From contig NZ_JAHLZY020000001.1 of assembly GCF_018967865.2 (NCBI RefSeq), forward strand, positions 372,001 through 436,000: DNA of 64,000 nt, given 5' to 3'. Every line of letters starts with the position of its first letter. Within the stretch, counting starts at the first letter, position 1. This document shows, in pieces, positions 33,103 through 42,474 of this stretch. This stretch comes from Hymenobacter siberiensis (lineage in GTDB: Bacteria; Bacteroidota; Bacteroidia; Cytophagales; Hymenobacteraceae). The translations under genes and the position numbers were made by a program. The notes beneath the pieces were generated by a model. That model was not told the DNA's origin. It was given only the letters and a program-made list of their open reading frames with translations, and did no database searches.

Positions 33103-33951
33103 TTAGGGAGCTACCGTAAACGTGCGGGTTACCGAGTTGTACGGGCCGGCAATCATGTTGCCGCTGCCGTCTATCAACTCCAGCTTCACCGTGTTTTCGC
33201 CAGCAGGCAGGCCCTCCATCTGGTAAGGCAGCCACTGGTTAAGTATAAATTCGGTGCCGTTGATGGTGGCGCGTACGCGGTTTCCGCCGGGCTCCAGCTT
33301 GGTATTCACCAGGTAAAAATCCAGCATGATGCGCTTGGCATCAACTCCCGAGTATGTGTCTTTTGGGCGGCTATAAAACAGGTTCGGAGCCTTCACATCG
33401 ATGATGGGCGTGGCCGGAGCCGGGGTGTTGCCCACGTTAATCACGGTCAGGTCGTAGGCCCCGAGGTGCTTCAGACTCTCGTGGTACGAGCGCGACAGGA
33501 ACGACAGCACCACGTGCTGGCCATCGGGAATAGCCTTGGTGAATTTGGTATCGTAGTGCGCCGTATAGGGCTGGTTGTCCACGATATTGTGGATGTGCTG
33601 GCCCTTCATCGAGTTGGCCATTTCGGCCATGTGGGGGCCGCCGCTCATTTTAGTGAGCTGGAAATTGGTGGTTTGGTAGTCAAATGCCACCTCACCGCTG
33701 GGCAGCGTAGCGCCGGCAACGGGGGCGCGCATCTGCATCTGAGCTTCGGGGAACTTGGGCGAATCGCTGAAGGGCGTCAGGCGGATACCGTTCGATTCCA
33801 TGCTCTCGCCGCTGGCGGCAGTGCTGGTAGCACCGGGGGTATTGCTGCCGGCAGTAGCGCTAACATCGGTAGCGGGCTTGCTCGTTTCGCAGCTAGCCAG
33901 AAGTGCCAGCGTAATGGTGGTGCTGCACAGCAGCCAAAAAGGACGTTTCAT
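33103..33951 (-). CDS. Conserved lipoprotein, function unknown
   Basis: 282 residues. The signal peptide carries lipobox ALLAS-C (SCETSKPATD), followed by a Ser/Thr/Ala linker. The body has two beta-rich segments: a first with HIHNIVDNQPYTAHYDTKF and HVVLSFLSRSYHESLK, and a C-terminal Ig-like one (MLDFYLVNTKLEPGGNRVRATINGTEF in pieces, then GENTVKLELIDGSGNMI). No catalytic motif was identified. It probably faces the periplasm. Single-gene unit with its own terminator. Confidence 0.75.
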   Translation of the reverse strand: MKRPFWLLCSTTITLALLASCETSKPATDVSATAGSNTPGATSTAASGESMESNGIRLTPFSDSPKFPEAQMQMRAPVAGATLPSGEVAFDYQTTNFQLTKMSGGPHMAEMANSMKGQHIHNIVDNQPYTAHYDTKFTKAIPDGQHVVLSFLSRSYHESLKHLGAYDLTVINVGNTPAPATPIIDVKAPNLFYSRPKDTYSGVDAKRIMLDFYLVNTKLEPGGNRVRATINGTEFILNQWLPYQMEGLPAGENTVKLELIDGSGNMIAGPYNSVTRTFTVAP

Positions 33952-34105
33952 AGACTCAAACCTTGAAAAAAAAGTGGTAGTGATTTATTGAATAGTATCG
34001 ATGAGCGGGGTCGTTTACGATGAAGGACCGGTGCCGGGTTTTGCTTAACTTGCGCCGTTGCCCACCAAGAGTCTTACGTAGCCTCAAAGTAAACTCAATT
34101 TTATT

Positions 34106-35080
34106 ATGCAAGACCAACTTCTTGACCATATTCCCTCGCTCGACCTCGCCGACTTCCGTTCCGGCGACGCCGAGCGTAAGGCTCGTTTTGTGCAGCAGCT
34201 CGGCGAGGCCTACCAGAACATCGGCTTTGTAGCCCTGAAAAACCATGGCCTCAACGACGAGCAAACCCGGCAGCTATACGCCGATGTGCAGGCGTTTTTC
34301 CAACTGCCCGACGAAGCCAAGCAGTGCTACGAAAATCCCGAGCTGGCCGGCCAGCGCGGCTACATCAGCAAAGGGAAGGAGCACGCCAAGGGCCGCAACA
34401 CCGGCGACCTGAAGGAGTTCTACCACGTAGGTCAGGAAGTGGAGGAAGAGGACCCCATCAAAAACGAGTACCCCGACAATATCTGGCCCCAGGAAATTCC
34501 GGGCTTCCAGAAGAGCACCTTCACGGCTTACCGCACGCTGGAAAGCGCCGGCCAGGACGTGCTGCGTGCCATTGCGCTGTACCTGCACCTACCCGAAAAC
34601 TACTTCGATGATAAGGTGAAGCACGGCAACAGCATCCTGCGCCCCATTCACTACTTCCCCATCGAAGACCCGGACGCGGTGCCCGCCGATGCCGTGCGCG
34701 CCGCCGAACACGGCGATATCAATCTCATTACCTTGCTGATGGGGGCCAGCGCCGACGGCCTGCAGGTGAAGCGCCGCGACGGCAAATGGATTCCCATCAC
34801 GGCCCTGCCCGACCAGATTGTGGTGAACGTGGGCGACATGCTCCAGCGCCTCACCAACGGCGTGCTGAAATCTACCATTCACCGCGTGGTGAACCCGGCC
34901 CGCGAAAAAATGAACACCTCGCGCTTCAGCATCCCGTTCTTCATGCACCCGCGCTCCGAAATGAGCCTGGCTGCCCTGGAGCACTGCGTGACCCCCGACA
35001 ACCCCAAGAAGGAAGCCGACATCACGGCCGGCGAGTTTCTGAACGAGCGCCTGATTGAGCTGGGGCTGAAGAAGAAATAA
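34106..35080 (+). CDS. Isopenicillin-N-synthase-like 2-oxoglutarate/Fe(II) oxygenase
   Basis: 324 residues. The N-terminal DIOX_N-like segment (IPSLDLADFRSGDAERKARF, VALKNHGL) is followed by the double-stranded beta-helix core. Iron ligands: H-G-D in AAEHGDINLITLLMG and a distal His in KSTIHRVVNP; the 2OG-binding R-x-S is RFSIPFF. The family hydroxylates or oxidises small molecules with O2; the substrate is not evident. No biosynthetic neighbours were seen. Confidence 0.9.
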   Translation: MQDQLLDHIPSLDLADFRSGDAERKARFVQQLGEAYQNIGFVALKNHGLNDEQTRQLYADVQAFFQLPDEAKQCYENPELAGQRGYISKGKEHAKGRNTGDLKEFYHVGQEVEEEDPIKNEYPDNIWPQEIPGFQKSTFTAYRTLESAGQDVLRAIALYLHLPENYFDDKVKHGNSILRPIHYFPIEDPDAVPADAVRAAEHGDINLITLLMGASADGLQVKRRDGKWIPITALPDQIVVNVGDMLQRLTNGVLKSTIHRVVNPAREKMNTSRFSIPFFMHPRSEMSLAALEHCVTPDNPKKEADITAGEFLNERLIELGLKKK

Positions 35081-35106
35081 GGAAGAAGTTCAGAACAATA
35101 ACCAGC

Positions 35107-35204
35107 ACGTCATGCTGAGCGAAGTCGAAGCATCTCTACTGCGCAAGTAATCCAAGTTGGGGTAACGAAGCGGAAGAGATGCTTCGACAAGCTCAGCATG
35201 ACGT
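35107..35204. repeat. Intergenic palindrome, family A-like (copy 3)
   Basis: Arms of 30 bp (35107-35137 and 35175-35204) built on ACGTCATGCTGAGC and TCGAAGCATCTCT. It aligns with the family A core at 16938 and 18771, with C/T and CC/TC substitutions. It lies between the oxygenase and chrA genes. Confidence 0.85.
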
Positions 35205-35219
35205 TCTTTTTTGTTCCGC

Positions 35220-36527
35220 ATGACCGTTCCAACGCCACCTACTGCCCCGCACCCCGCCGCACCCGTTTCCCTCACGCCGCCCCCGCGGCGCTCGGGCAAG
35301 CGCACGCGGCGGGGGCGGGGCATTATTTTTCTGAAGGATGTGGCCGTGCTGGCCCTCACGGCCTTTGGCGGACCGCAGGCGCACCTGGCCATGTTTTTCC
35401 GGCTGTTGGTGGATAAGCGCCGCTACATCAGCACGCCCGAGCTGCTGGAATTGCAGGCGCTGTGTGCGCTGCTGCCGGGGCCCACGTCCACCCAAACCAT
35501 TACCGTTATCGGCTTCCGGCTGGGTGGGCCCAATCTGGCCTACCTCACGCTGCTGGTCTGGATGGCTCCGTCCGTGACGCTGATGACGCTGGCCGCCCTC
35601 GCCCTGAGCCATCTCGACCCGGCCCGGGTGGCGGCGCTGGTGCAGTTTGTGCAGCCGGTGGCGGTGGGCTTTGTGGCGTTCTCGGCCTACAAGATTGCGG
35701 AGAAGGTCATTCATACCAAAACGGCCGTGGGGCTGATGGTGGCCGCCGCCATGATGGCCTACTTTTTCCAGCTGCCCTGGATGCTGCCGCTGCTGCTGCT
35801 GGCCGGCGGGGCCGTAACCACGGTGCGCTACCGCAAGCACGCCATTGTGCAGAAAAAAAAGCCGCTGCGCGTGGAGTGGGCCAATTTTGTGCTGTGGCTG
35901 GGTATTCTGGTGGGGGCGGCCGTGCTGGGGCACTACACGCAGCTGCTGCCGGTGCGGCTGTTCGAGAATTTTTACCGCAACGGCTCGCTGGTATTTGGGG
36001 GTGGGCAGGTGCTGGCCCCGCTGCTGTATGCCGAGTTTGTGGAGTTCAAGCACTACCTCACGGGAACGGAGTTTTTGTCGGGCCTGGGACTGGTGCAGGC
36101 CATGCCAGGTCCTAATTTTTCCATCGCGGCCTACATCGGGGCGCTGGCCATGCGGCCGGCGGGTGGCAACGGCATGCAGGTGCTGGGGGCACTGGTGGGC
36201 GCGGCGGGCATCTTTCTGCCGGGCACGTTTCTCATCTTCTTCGTGATTCGCTTCTGGGACCGGCTGCGGCAGTACCGGGTGGTGCAGGCCTCGTTGGAGG
36301 GCATCAACGCCGTGAGCGCGGGGCTGGTGTGCGCGGCCACCTTCCTGCTCTACCACCCGCTGCCCGACCGCCTGCTGGAGCTGCCGTTTCACCTCGGCCC
36401 CATCGATTCGCTGCCCCTGAACCCGCTGCTGGTGGGGGCCACGTTCCTGCTGCTGCTTTGGGAGAAGGTGCCCAGCGTGGTCATCATTGCCGTGGCGCTG
36501 CTGGCCGGCGCGCTGCTGCCTGCCTGA
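35220..36527 (+). CDS. chrA: Chromate transporter, ChrA/CHR family (two-domain)
   Basis: 435 residues from ATG 35220; a TTG at 35211 is in frame just upstream. Both halves have the CHR pattern: first half VLALTAFGGPQAHLAMFF and ALCALLPGPTSTQT; second half GNG-like GSLVFGGGQVLAPLLY and GLVQAMPGPNFSIAAYIG. About ten hydrophobic segments. Members export chromate, though many homologues have unknown substrates. The N-terminal 35 residues are Pro/Arg-rich. Confidence 0.9.
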   Translation: MTVPTPPTAPHPAAPVSLTPPPRRSGKRTRRGRGIIFLKDVAVLALTAFGGPQAHLAMFFRLLVDKRRYISTPELLELQALCALLPGPTSTQTITVIGFRLGGPNLAYLTLLVWMAPSVTLMTLAALALSHLDPARVAALVQFVQPVAVGFVAFSAYKIAEKVIHTKTAVGLMVAAAMMAYFFQLPWMLPLLLLAGGAVTTVRYRKHAIVQKKKPLRVEWANFVLWLGILVGAAVLGHYTQLLPVRLFENFYRNGSLVFGGGQVLAPLLYAEFVEFKHYLTGTEFLSGLGLVQAMPGPNFSIAAYIGALAMRPAGGNGMQVLGALVGAAGIFLPGTFLIFFVIRFWDRLRQYRVVQASLEGINAVSAGLVCAATFLLYHPLPDRLLELPFHLGPIDSLPLNPLLVGATFLLLLWEKVPSVVIIAVALLAGALLPA

Positions 36528-36528
36528 C

Positions 36529-37890
36529 TCAGGCCTCCGCCCTGGCGGTTAGGTACGCCATCCGGGCATCTTCCAGCTCGGTTAGTAAAGCGGTGCGTTG
36601 CTGCAATAGTGCGGCACCAACGGCTGGCGTGCGCCGGAAAAAGCGGGCGGCGCGCAGCCGCCGCAGGCGGGCTGCCAGCGTATTCCAGTAGCTCAGGGCA
36701 TAAAAACCGGTGAGGGGCAGGCTGAGCACGTACAGTGCGGTCAGCCGCCAGTCGTGAGTGAAGTAGTGCACGGCTGCTGCCTGCAGCACGTAGGCCAGCG
36801 GGAAAGTCAGCATGCCCATCACCAGCATGATGGGAGCCACAAACTCCACATCCTTGGTAGCCCGCTTAGCCACGGCCGAAGGCAGGATGTAAGGCAGGTA
36901 GTTATTAACCACGCCATACAGCCATACCGGCGCGCCAAATACCAGGTTGAGCAGGCCGGCCACGGAGCCGCGCCGCTGGCTATCCAGCGCTTCGTCGCTG
37001 AGGTTGTGGCGGCGCAGGTCGGCCAGGTAGGCGGCAAACTGCGCGCGGGCGGCGGTGAGGCGCTCGGGGAAGTGCTGCTCGGCCCAGGGCAGGGCCTGGA
37101 GTAGGGTGCGGCTCAGCAGGAAGTTGTCGTAGAGGGTGTCGGGGTCGTCGTCGGGGTTGAGGTGGTCGCCGAAGGTGCGCTCAATCTGCTGCACGAAGGT
37201 GTCCTCGGCCGCGTCGCGGGTGATGACCAGGCGGCGTTCCAGCGCCACCCGAATGGCCTCGGTGAGCTGGTCGGCGGCCTCGTCGGGGTCCTGGGCGTAG
37301 GCGGCGGCATAGTCGGCTACGACGATGGGCGGGGCCACGTTCAGCAGCACATCCGAGCGAAACTTGCTGGGGTCAAAGTAGTTAGTGGCCACCGGCACCA
37401 CTTTCAGGCCCAGCTTAAACTTATGGCGGGCTTCGGCCCCCAGCGCAATGCGGGCCGCGCCGGTTTTGAGGGGCCGCAGGCGGCGCTCGCTCACGCTGGT
37501 GCCCTCCGGAAAAATCATGATGGTGCCGCCCCGGCCCAAGTAGTCGTAGCAGCGGCCGAAGGTGGCCTCGTTCTGGGCGGCGCGCTGCTCGGGCGTGACG
37601 GGGCCGCCGGTGCCCGCGTCCTGCGCCCGGTAGATGGGAATGGAGTTGCCCGACTGCATGATGGCCCGCACGATGGGATTGCTGAAAAACGTGCTTTTGG
37701 CCAGAAAGGCAATGGGCTGGCGGCGGTTCACGGCCGCCAGCAGCGGGTCCATGAGGGTGTTGGGGTGGTTGCCGGCCAGCAGCAGCGGGCCCGGCAGGTG
37801 CAGGCGTTCGGGGTGCCGCACCGCGATGCGGCGGAAAAAGACCCGCAGCGCAACCTGCACCAGCGGTTTCATCACAGTATAAAAGAGCAT
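36529..37890 (-). CDS. 1-acylglycerol-3-phosphate acyltransferase-like (PlsC-type) protein
   Basis: About 453 residues from ATG 37890 (MLFYTVMKPLVQVALRVFF); the frame is open further back but would run into the hairpin at 37948. The acyltransferase block has GNHPNTLMDPLLAA (the His/Asp catalytic motif with an extra residue), then IFPEGTSVSERRLRPLKTGAARIA. C-terminal membrane helices follow (FVAPIMLVMGMLTFPLAYVL). It should acylate glycerol-phosphate lipids at the inner membrane. Convergent with chrA, stop codons only 1 bp apart. Confidence 0.85.
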   Translation of the reverse strand: MLFYTVMKPLVQVALRVFFRRIAVRHPERLHLPGPLLLAGNHPNTLMDPLLAAVNRRQPIAFLAKSTFFSNPIVRAIMQSGNSIPIYRAQDAGTGGPVTPEQRAAQNEATFGRCYDYLGRGGTIMIFPEGTSVSERRLRPLKTGAARIALGAEARHKFKLGLKVVPVATNYFDPSKFRSDVLLNVAPPIVVADYAAAYAQDPDEAADQLTEAIRVALERRLVITRDAAEDTFVQQIERTFGDHLNPDDDPDTLYDNFLLSRTLLQALPWAEQHFPERLTAARAQFAAYLADLRRHNLSDEALDSQRRGSVAGLLNLVFGAPVWLYGVVNNYLPYILPSAVAKRATKDVEFVAPIMLVMGMLTFPLAYVLQAAAVHYFTHDWRLTALYVLSLPLTGFYALSYWNTLAARLRRLRAARFFRRTPAVGAALLQQRTALLTELEDARMAYLTARAEA

Positions 37891-37947
37891 GGGCGGCAAT
37901 ACGGCGTGTGGCCCCGAAAGATAGGTGGCTGCCGCTGCGAACCATCG

Positions 37948-37997
37948 CAACGCCAAAGCGCCGCTTCCCATTCGAGGGAAGCGGCGCTTTGGCGTTG
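37948..37997. terminator. Perfect 22-bp hairpin between two minus-strand genes
   Basis: Arms 37948-37969 and 37976-37997 pair without mismatch (CAACGCCAAAGCGCCGCTTC and complement), with loop ATTCGA. It lies 13 bp after the stop codon at 38011. There is no T-run, so it may be a repeat element acting as a transcript end or mRNA stabiliser. Confidence 0.65.
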
Positions 37998-38010
37998 GGC
38001 AGCACGCGGA

Positions 38011-38514
38011 TTACTTTTTCTTCTTCTTTTCGGCTTTGGCCTTGGCCTTGGCTTTTTCTTCTTCGCGCTTGGCTTTGTCCTTGGCTTTGCGCTCGGCTTC
38101 GGCCTCCATTTTCTTGCGCTTGCCGGGGTATTTGGCATCGAAGACCATGACTTTGGCAATGCTGTCGGCGTCGGCAATGGCCCGCCGGCTCGTTACGCGG
38201 CCGGTGAGCGAAACGTAGTCGCCCTCCGTAATTTGAGTGGTGGTGCCATTGGGCGTCGTCACGATGCCGGCCGGGGTGATGATAGTGCCGTTAACCAGCT
38301 TTTTATCAGCTGTAAGCGGGTTGCTAATGCCGAGCTCGGTGAGTACGGTACGGCCCTTCTGCATCGAAATGCCATCCTTGATTCCCTCGATGGCCGATGC
38401 GGCTACGCGCGGCTTGGGCTGCACACGGCCCGGGCGGGCCGTTTGAGCCTGCGCTGCGGCAATATTCAGAAAAGCCAACGCAAAAACACCGAAGGATAGA
38501 TTCTTGATTTTCAT
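38011..38514 (-). CDS. Exported DUF6799-like protein with Lys-rich tail
   Basis: 167 residues from ATG 38514. The signal peptide ends AAAQAQT. The middle (DGISMQKGRTVLTELG, NGTIITPAGIVTTPNGT) resembles the short repeated DUF6799 pattern seen in Bacteroidota exported proteins; this assignment is tentative. The last 60 residues are almost only Lys, Glu, Ala and Arg (KAKAKAEKKKKK), probably one long charged helix. The frame extends to 38661 but the promoter at 38569-38576 lies inside that part. Confidence 0.65.
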   Translation of the reverse strand: MKIKNLSFGVFALAFLNIAAAQAQTARPGRVQPKPRVAASAIEGIKDGISMQKGRTVLTELGISNPLTADKKLVNGTIITPAGIVTTPNGTTTQITEGDYVSLTGRVTSRRAIADADSIAKVMVFDAKYPGKRKKMEAEAERKAKDKAKREEEKAKAKAKAEKKKKK

Positions 38515-38904
38515 GGAAAGGTTAAAAATGGAATAAGGAAAAGCGCAACGATAAATGCTTTCAATATGCAAATATAAGGCTTTTTCGGAAAATGCTAATT
38601 GTATTATGTTCCCGGGGAGTGCAAAATTGGCTCTGGGATGTAGGGGTTGGAAAGTCAACATTCTGTTGGCGCTTTCGTTCAGCTAGCATACCCAATTTTG
38701 ATGCCGAAAACCAAGCGTCCCCGTTTCTTGGCTGCCCCATCTCACTATACGAGAGCGGGTGGGCGGTAACGTGATGCGCCGCGTAAAATTGTCAGCGGCG
38801 GAAATTGGCTGGTAAATGACGAATTTGCAGTGCGGGCCGCCGCCGGCCGCTTTCGCAGCTGCCAATGACCGACGAATAATTCCATCGCATTTCTCCCTCT
38901 TCAA
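38515..38904. other. Divergent promoter region between the DUF6799-like gene and cbpA
   Basis: 390 bp without a convincing gene. It contains the minus-strand promoter at 38569-38576. Long open frames on the minus strand here are high-GC shadows running out of cbpA. The cbpA promoter was not found. Confidence 0.5.
38569..38576 (-). promoter_or_regulatory. TAnnTTTG promoter element for the DUF6799-like gene
   Basis: TATATTTG on the minus strand, 54 nt before ATG 38514. It decides between 38514 and the longer frame. Confidence 0.5.
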
Positions 38905-39852
38905 GTGGATTACAAAGACTATTACAAGGCGCTGGGAGTAGATAAAACCGCTACGCCCGAGCAGATTAAAAAGGCGTACCGCAAGCTGGCCCGCCAGCAC
39001 CACCCCGATGTGAACCCCAACGACAAGGGCGCGGAGCAGAAATTCAAAGAAATCAACGAAGCCAACGAAGTCCTCAGCGACTCCGAAAAGCGGAAGAAGT
39101 ATGACCAGTTCGGGGCCGACTGGCAGCGCTACCAGCAGCAGCCCGGCGGCGGCGCGGGCCGTGGCGGCCAGCCCGGCGGCGGCTTCGACTGGAGCCAGTA
39201 CACCCAGGGCCAGGGCGGCCAGGGTGGGGGCGGCAATCCGTTTGGCGAAGGCGAGGATTTCTCGGATTTCTTCGGCTCGCTCTTCGGCAACATGGGCGGC
39301 GGCGGTGGGCGGCGGGCCGGCGGCACCCGCCCTGGCGCGGGGGGCGACTACCAGGCCGAGTTGGAAATGAGCCTGGAGGAAGCCTACCACGGCGGCCCGC
39401 GCACCATCACGGTGAATGGCAAAAACCTGCGCCTAACCATCGCGCCGGGCGTAGCCGACGGCCAGACCATCCGCCTGCGCGACCAGGGCGGGCCCGGCCG
39501 CAACGGCGGCCCCAACGGCGCGCTGCTCATCACCTTCCGCATCCGGCCCGATGCCCGCTACGCCCGCACCGGCGACGACCTCACCCAGGACGTGCCCGTG
39601 AGCATGTACAAGGCCCTGCTGGGCGGCGAGCAAACGGTGGAAACCCTCAGCGGCTCCGTCAAAATCAAGCTCAAGCCCGAAACGGCCAACGGCACCCGCC
39701 TGCGCCTGCGTGGCAAGGGCTTTCCGGTGTATAAAAAGGACGGCGAGTTTGGCGACCTCTACCTGCGCCTCACCCTGACCTTGCCCCAAAACCTCACCGA
39801 ACCAGAAAAAGAGTTGATTCAACAGTTGGCCGACTTGCGCGCTGCCGAGTAG
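38905..39852 (+). CDS. cbpA: DnaJ-class co-chaperone CbpA
   Basis: 315 residues, GTG start at 38905 ([19 protein letters not shown]). An N-terminal J domain (1-70) with the HPD motif (HHPDVN), a Gly/Gln-rich linker (about 75-150), and a DnaJ C-terminal substrate-binding domain ([17 protein letters not shown] onward). There is no zinc-finger region, as in CbpA rather than DnaJ. It stimulates DnaK. The next gene encodes its modulator CbpM, 33 bp downstream. Confidence 0.93.
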   Translation: MDYKDYYKALGVDKTATPEQIKKAYRKLARQHHPDVNPNDKGAEQKFKEINEANEVLSDSEKRKKYDQFGADWQRYQQQPGGGAGRGGQPGGGFDWSQYTQGQGGQGGGGNPFGEGEDFSDFFGSLFGNMGGGGGRRAGGTRPGAGGDYQAELEMSLEEAYHGGPRTITVNGKNLRLTIAPGVADGQTIRLRDQGGPGRNGGPNGALLITFRIRPDARYARTGDDLTQDVPVSMYKALLGGEQTVETLSGSVKIKLKPETANGTRLRLRGKGFPVYKKDGEFGDLYLRLTLTLPQNLTEPEKELIQQLADLRAAE

Positions 39853-39885
39853 GAACCTGAAGCCCAACCCATCGTCTTATTCATC

Positions 39886-40215
39886 ATGGAAGCAACCTTC
39901 ATCACGCTCACTTTCCAGGAATGCTCGGTGCGCTACGGCCTGGCCCCGGCCGACTTGCGCGACTTCCTGCAAGCCGGCCTGCTCCGCGCCGCGCCCGCGC
40001 CCGAAACCGTCATCGTAGACGAGCCCGACGACCTGCCGCGCCTCGCCCGCCTGCACCACGAGCTGGGCCTGGCCCCCGAGGCGCTCGACATCATTTTGGC
40101 CATGCGCCAGCGGCTGGTACACCTGCAAGCCAGCCTGGCCCGCGAAACCGCCCGGGCGCGGCAGCTAGAGGATTTCCTGCTGGGCGGTGGGGAGGTTTTG
40201 ACTATTGAGGGCTAA
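39886..40215 (+). CDS. cbpM: Chaperone modulator CbpM
   Basis: 109 residues. MerR-like N-terminal helix-turn-helix (LTFQECSVRYGLAPADLRDF) and C-terminal helices (DIILAMRQRLVHLQASLARE). CbpM binds the CbpA J domain and blocks its action on DnaK. The assignment rests on size, pattern and position immediately after cbpA. Confidence 0.85.
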   Translation: MEATFITLTFQECSVRYGLAPADLRDFLQAGLLRAAPAPETVIVDEPDDLPRLARLHHELGLAPEALDIILAMRQRLVHLQASLARETARARQLEDFLLGGGEVLTIEG

Positions 40216-40646
40216 AAGAAGCCTGCGTCAGTAAGAAAATGCAAAGGACAAGGATGGCGCACTTGCTACTGATAGACAACTTAGTGTAACATCTCTTACC
40301 GGATAAGTCTCGGAAAAGTGGTAGGTTTTCGCTGCCGTCTGGGGCACGGCCGGCGTGGTACTTTGGCGGGGGGGCAGACTCTATTCTGGAGTTCACGAAA
40401 CTCATCCATTCTGCCAGTTTCTTAAACTTTGAATCGTAGACGAGTTTCTTAAACTCTTTCATCCCCGCAATGGCCTCCTAGCATCTGGTGCTGGGCAACT
40501 GTTAGGCGTTCAAAAATAGGAGGGTTCAACACCCTCGGAACGGGCGGAGGAACCGGTTTTAGCTACGCAGTGCGAAATTTCACATAGCAAAAACAATGTA
40601 TTTACTACATTTGCTTTACCGCTCCTCCTCTACCAATTTGACAATC
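40216..40646. other. Intergenic stretch before the outer membrane barrel gene
   Basis: About 430 bp of lower GC. An 86-codon minus-strand frame (40202-40462) has no homology I recognise and overlaps the cbpM end. A promoter element for the downstream gene lies at 40606-40613. Nothing else was seen. Confidence 0.5.
40606..40613 (+). promoter_or_regulatory. TAnnTTTG promoter element for the barrel protein gene
   Basis: TACATTTG, 33 nt before ATG 40647, inside the longer open frame that begins at 40596; it therefore favours 40647 as the start. Confidence 0.45.
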
Positions 40647-41333
40647 ATGTCTTTAAAGCGCCTATCGACTGGAAAATTTCTCGCAGGGAAAGTTGTTGTG
40701 ACGCTCTTGGTTTGTCACGGCACGACCTTTGGGCAAGCCCCGGATTCGGTGGCTCGGAAAGGGCGCTGGTACGCTGGCATCGGTGCTGCTTACCACAGCT
40801 ACTACTCCATCAACCAGCCCCATTCCCGGATATACCCAGCCTATGTCTCGGGTGGCTATTTCATTACCTCTCGAGTCGCCCTGCAAGCGGATGTTCAGTA
40901 TGGGCAGCGAACGGAGGAAAGCAGCGGGGGCGAAAGCGTGATTAATGGCGAGGCCTTCACCTTTCGAAATCTGGAGGTCACCACCAGCACGGCGCTCACT
41001 TTGCTGGCTCGTTTCAGCCACCGCCCACAGCGGCCCCTGCAGTTGGAATGGTTGCTTGGGGTGGCTTGGGTGCGCGGCCAAGTGTCGACGACGATAACAC
41101 GAACCTCTGCGACCCGCAGCGAAAGCTTTTACTACCCAGACATCAGCGCCACAGAACCCCATGTAGTTGGCGGCCTTGGTTTGCGCTATCAGTTGGGGCC
41201 TCGCTTGGCACTGGGCACCGAGGTGCTTATCAGCAAAAACCTCCGCATTCCGCCTTATGGACTCTTGGGCTTAATCCCGGGGGGTGGCGCGAAAGTTGGC
41301 CTCTCTTATTTGTTCGGCCCAACCAAGCCATAG
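40647..41333 (+). CDS. Outer membrane beta-barrel protein, function unknown
   Basis: About 228 residues from ATG 40647 (MSLKRLSTGKFLAGKVVVTL). A signal peptide probably ends TTFGQAP. Alternating strands with aromatic girdles follow: RWYAGIGAAYHSYYS, VSGGYFITSRVALQADVQYG, LQLEWLLGVAWVRGQ, VVGGLGLRYQLGPRLALGTEVLI and a last strand GAKVGLSYLFGP ending near the terminus. This is the small porin-like/OmpW-like barrel pattern. The ligand is unknown. GC is lower than in most neighbours. Confidence 0.7.
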   Translation: MSLKRLSTGKFLAGKVVVTLLVCHGTTFGQAPDSVARKGRWYAGIGAAYHSYYSINQPHSRIYPAYVSGGYFITSRVALQADVQYGQRTEESSGGESVINGEAFTFRNLEVTTSTALTLLARFSHRPQRPLQLEWLLGVAWVRGQVSTTITRTSATRSESFYYPDISATEPHVVGGLGLRYQLGPRLALGTEVLISKNLRIPPYGLLGLIPGGGAKVGLSYLFGPTKP

Positions 41334-41447
41334 TTAGCCTGCTCGCCGAGAAGATTGTGGCGAAGACTGAATCGCTGGCACGCGGAATAAGGGTGTTGGC
41401 GGGTGCCACATGTTTATGAAAACGGTGGTTATAGTAAGGCGTAATCT

Positions 41448-41487
41448 CTTTTACATACTGCAAACCACCATTCATAGTATGTAAAAG
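41448..41487. repeat. Perfect 12-bp hairpin after the barrel gene
   Basis: CTTTTACATACT (41448-41459) and AGTATGTAAAAG (41476-41487). An outer pair GGTGGTT/AACCACC overlaps it. It lies between convergent genes and may act as a transcript end. Confidence 0.6.
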
Positions 41488-41544
41488 CGGAATTGCAATT
41501 GCGTTTCGAATACGCCCTCATGCGAACCTGATTTACAGCGTCGC

Positions 41545-42291
41545 TTATGCCACGGCCAGCGCCAGCAGCAGCCCCGCCAGCGTTGCGGCCATCTTGGGCC
41601 AGTTGAGGCGATGCTCGGGGCTGGTTTCAAACAGGATGGTGGTCGAAACGTGCAGGAAATTGCCTGCCACCAGGCCCAGCAGCGCCGCGTACCAGCCGCT
41701 GCTCAGCAGCTGCGCCAGCACCACGTAGTTGCTGAAAATGATGCCGATTGGCGAGGCCAGCGCGAAAATCAGCAGGCCCGGCCACACCCGCCGGAAGCTG
41801 CCCAGCCGCAGCCGCAGCAGCGTGGCCAGCGCAAAGGCCGCCGGCATGTGGTGCAGCGCCACGCCCACCACAATGGCGTAGAAATTCCGGCTGATATCGC
41901 CCACTTCCGGCGTGTGCACCAGAATGCTGCCTTCCAGAAACGAGTGCACTACCAGTGCCGCCAGCAGTAGAAAAGGCACCCGGCCCACGGCGTCGTGCCC
42001 ATGGCCGGTTTCGGCGTGTACGTGCCCGTGCTCCACGCCCTGCGAGAGCACCTCCAGCAGCAGCTGCCCAAAAAAGCCCGCTAATACCCAGTAGCCCACC
42101 CGCGTGGGGTGCTCGGGCAGCAGCTGCAGCGCTTCGGGCAGAATATGCGTGACCGTGAGCGTGAACAAATACGCCCCGCTGAAGGCCAGCAGCGGCTTCA
42201 GCCACTGCCCGCTCCGCGCCACCGGCACCCAAGCCGCCGCCGCGCCCGCGCCCAGCACGGTGAGCAGCAGCAGAAAAATTGCAAACCCCAT
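41545..42291 (-). CDS. ZIP-family metal permease
   Basis: 248 residues, eight hydrophobic segments. The ZIP transport motifs are visible in TM4 and TM5: HSFLEGSI and ALHHMPAAFALA. A His-rich loop (EHGHVHAETGHGHD) sits between TM3 and TM4, as in zinc transporters. It would import Zn2+ or similar divalent ions across the inner membrane. A palindrome lies upstream at 42299. Confidence 0.88.
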   Translation of the reverse strand: MGFAIFLLLLTVLGAGAAAAWVPVARSGQWLKPLLAFSGAYLFTLTVTHILPEALQLLPEHPTRVGYWVLAGFFGQLLLEVLSQGVEHGHVHAETGHGHDAVGRVPFLLLAALVVHSFLEGSILVHTPEVGDISRNFYAIVVGVALHHMPAAFALATLLRLRLGSFRRVWPGLLIFALASPIGIIFSNYVVLAQLLSSGWYAALLGLVAGNFLHVSTTILFETSPEHRLNWPKMAATLAGLLLALAVA

Positions 42292-42298
42292 ACAGAAA

Positions 42299-42387
42299 AA
42301 ATGAGGAATGAAGAATGAGGAATGAAGAATGAAAGACCGACGGCCAAGGCGTCAATTCTTCATTCTTCATTCCTCATTCTTCATTCT
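42299..42387. repeat. Intergenic palindrome, family E (GAATGAGGAATGAAGAATGA type)
   Basis: Arms of about 30 bp (42299-42332 and 42356-42387) made of near-repeated 9-mers (GAATGAGGA/GAATGAAGA). It fills most of the space between the ZIP gene and the next lipoprotein gene. Confidence 0.8.
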
Positions 42388-42474
42388 GAAAAGACGCAAA
42401 GCGGCAGCTCTGCTACCGCCAGCCAGCGGGCAAAGCTGCCACCCAAACGAGAATAACCTAATGAGCCGCGCGCC

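Noticed and set aside
38515..38661. N-terminal extension of the DUF6799-like gene
   Set aside because: The added sequence precedes a clear signal peptide and contains the promoter element at 38569-38576.
40202..40462. 86-codon minus-strand frame after cbpM
   Set aside because: It overlaps the cbpM end, has no family features and no promoter that I can see.
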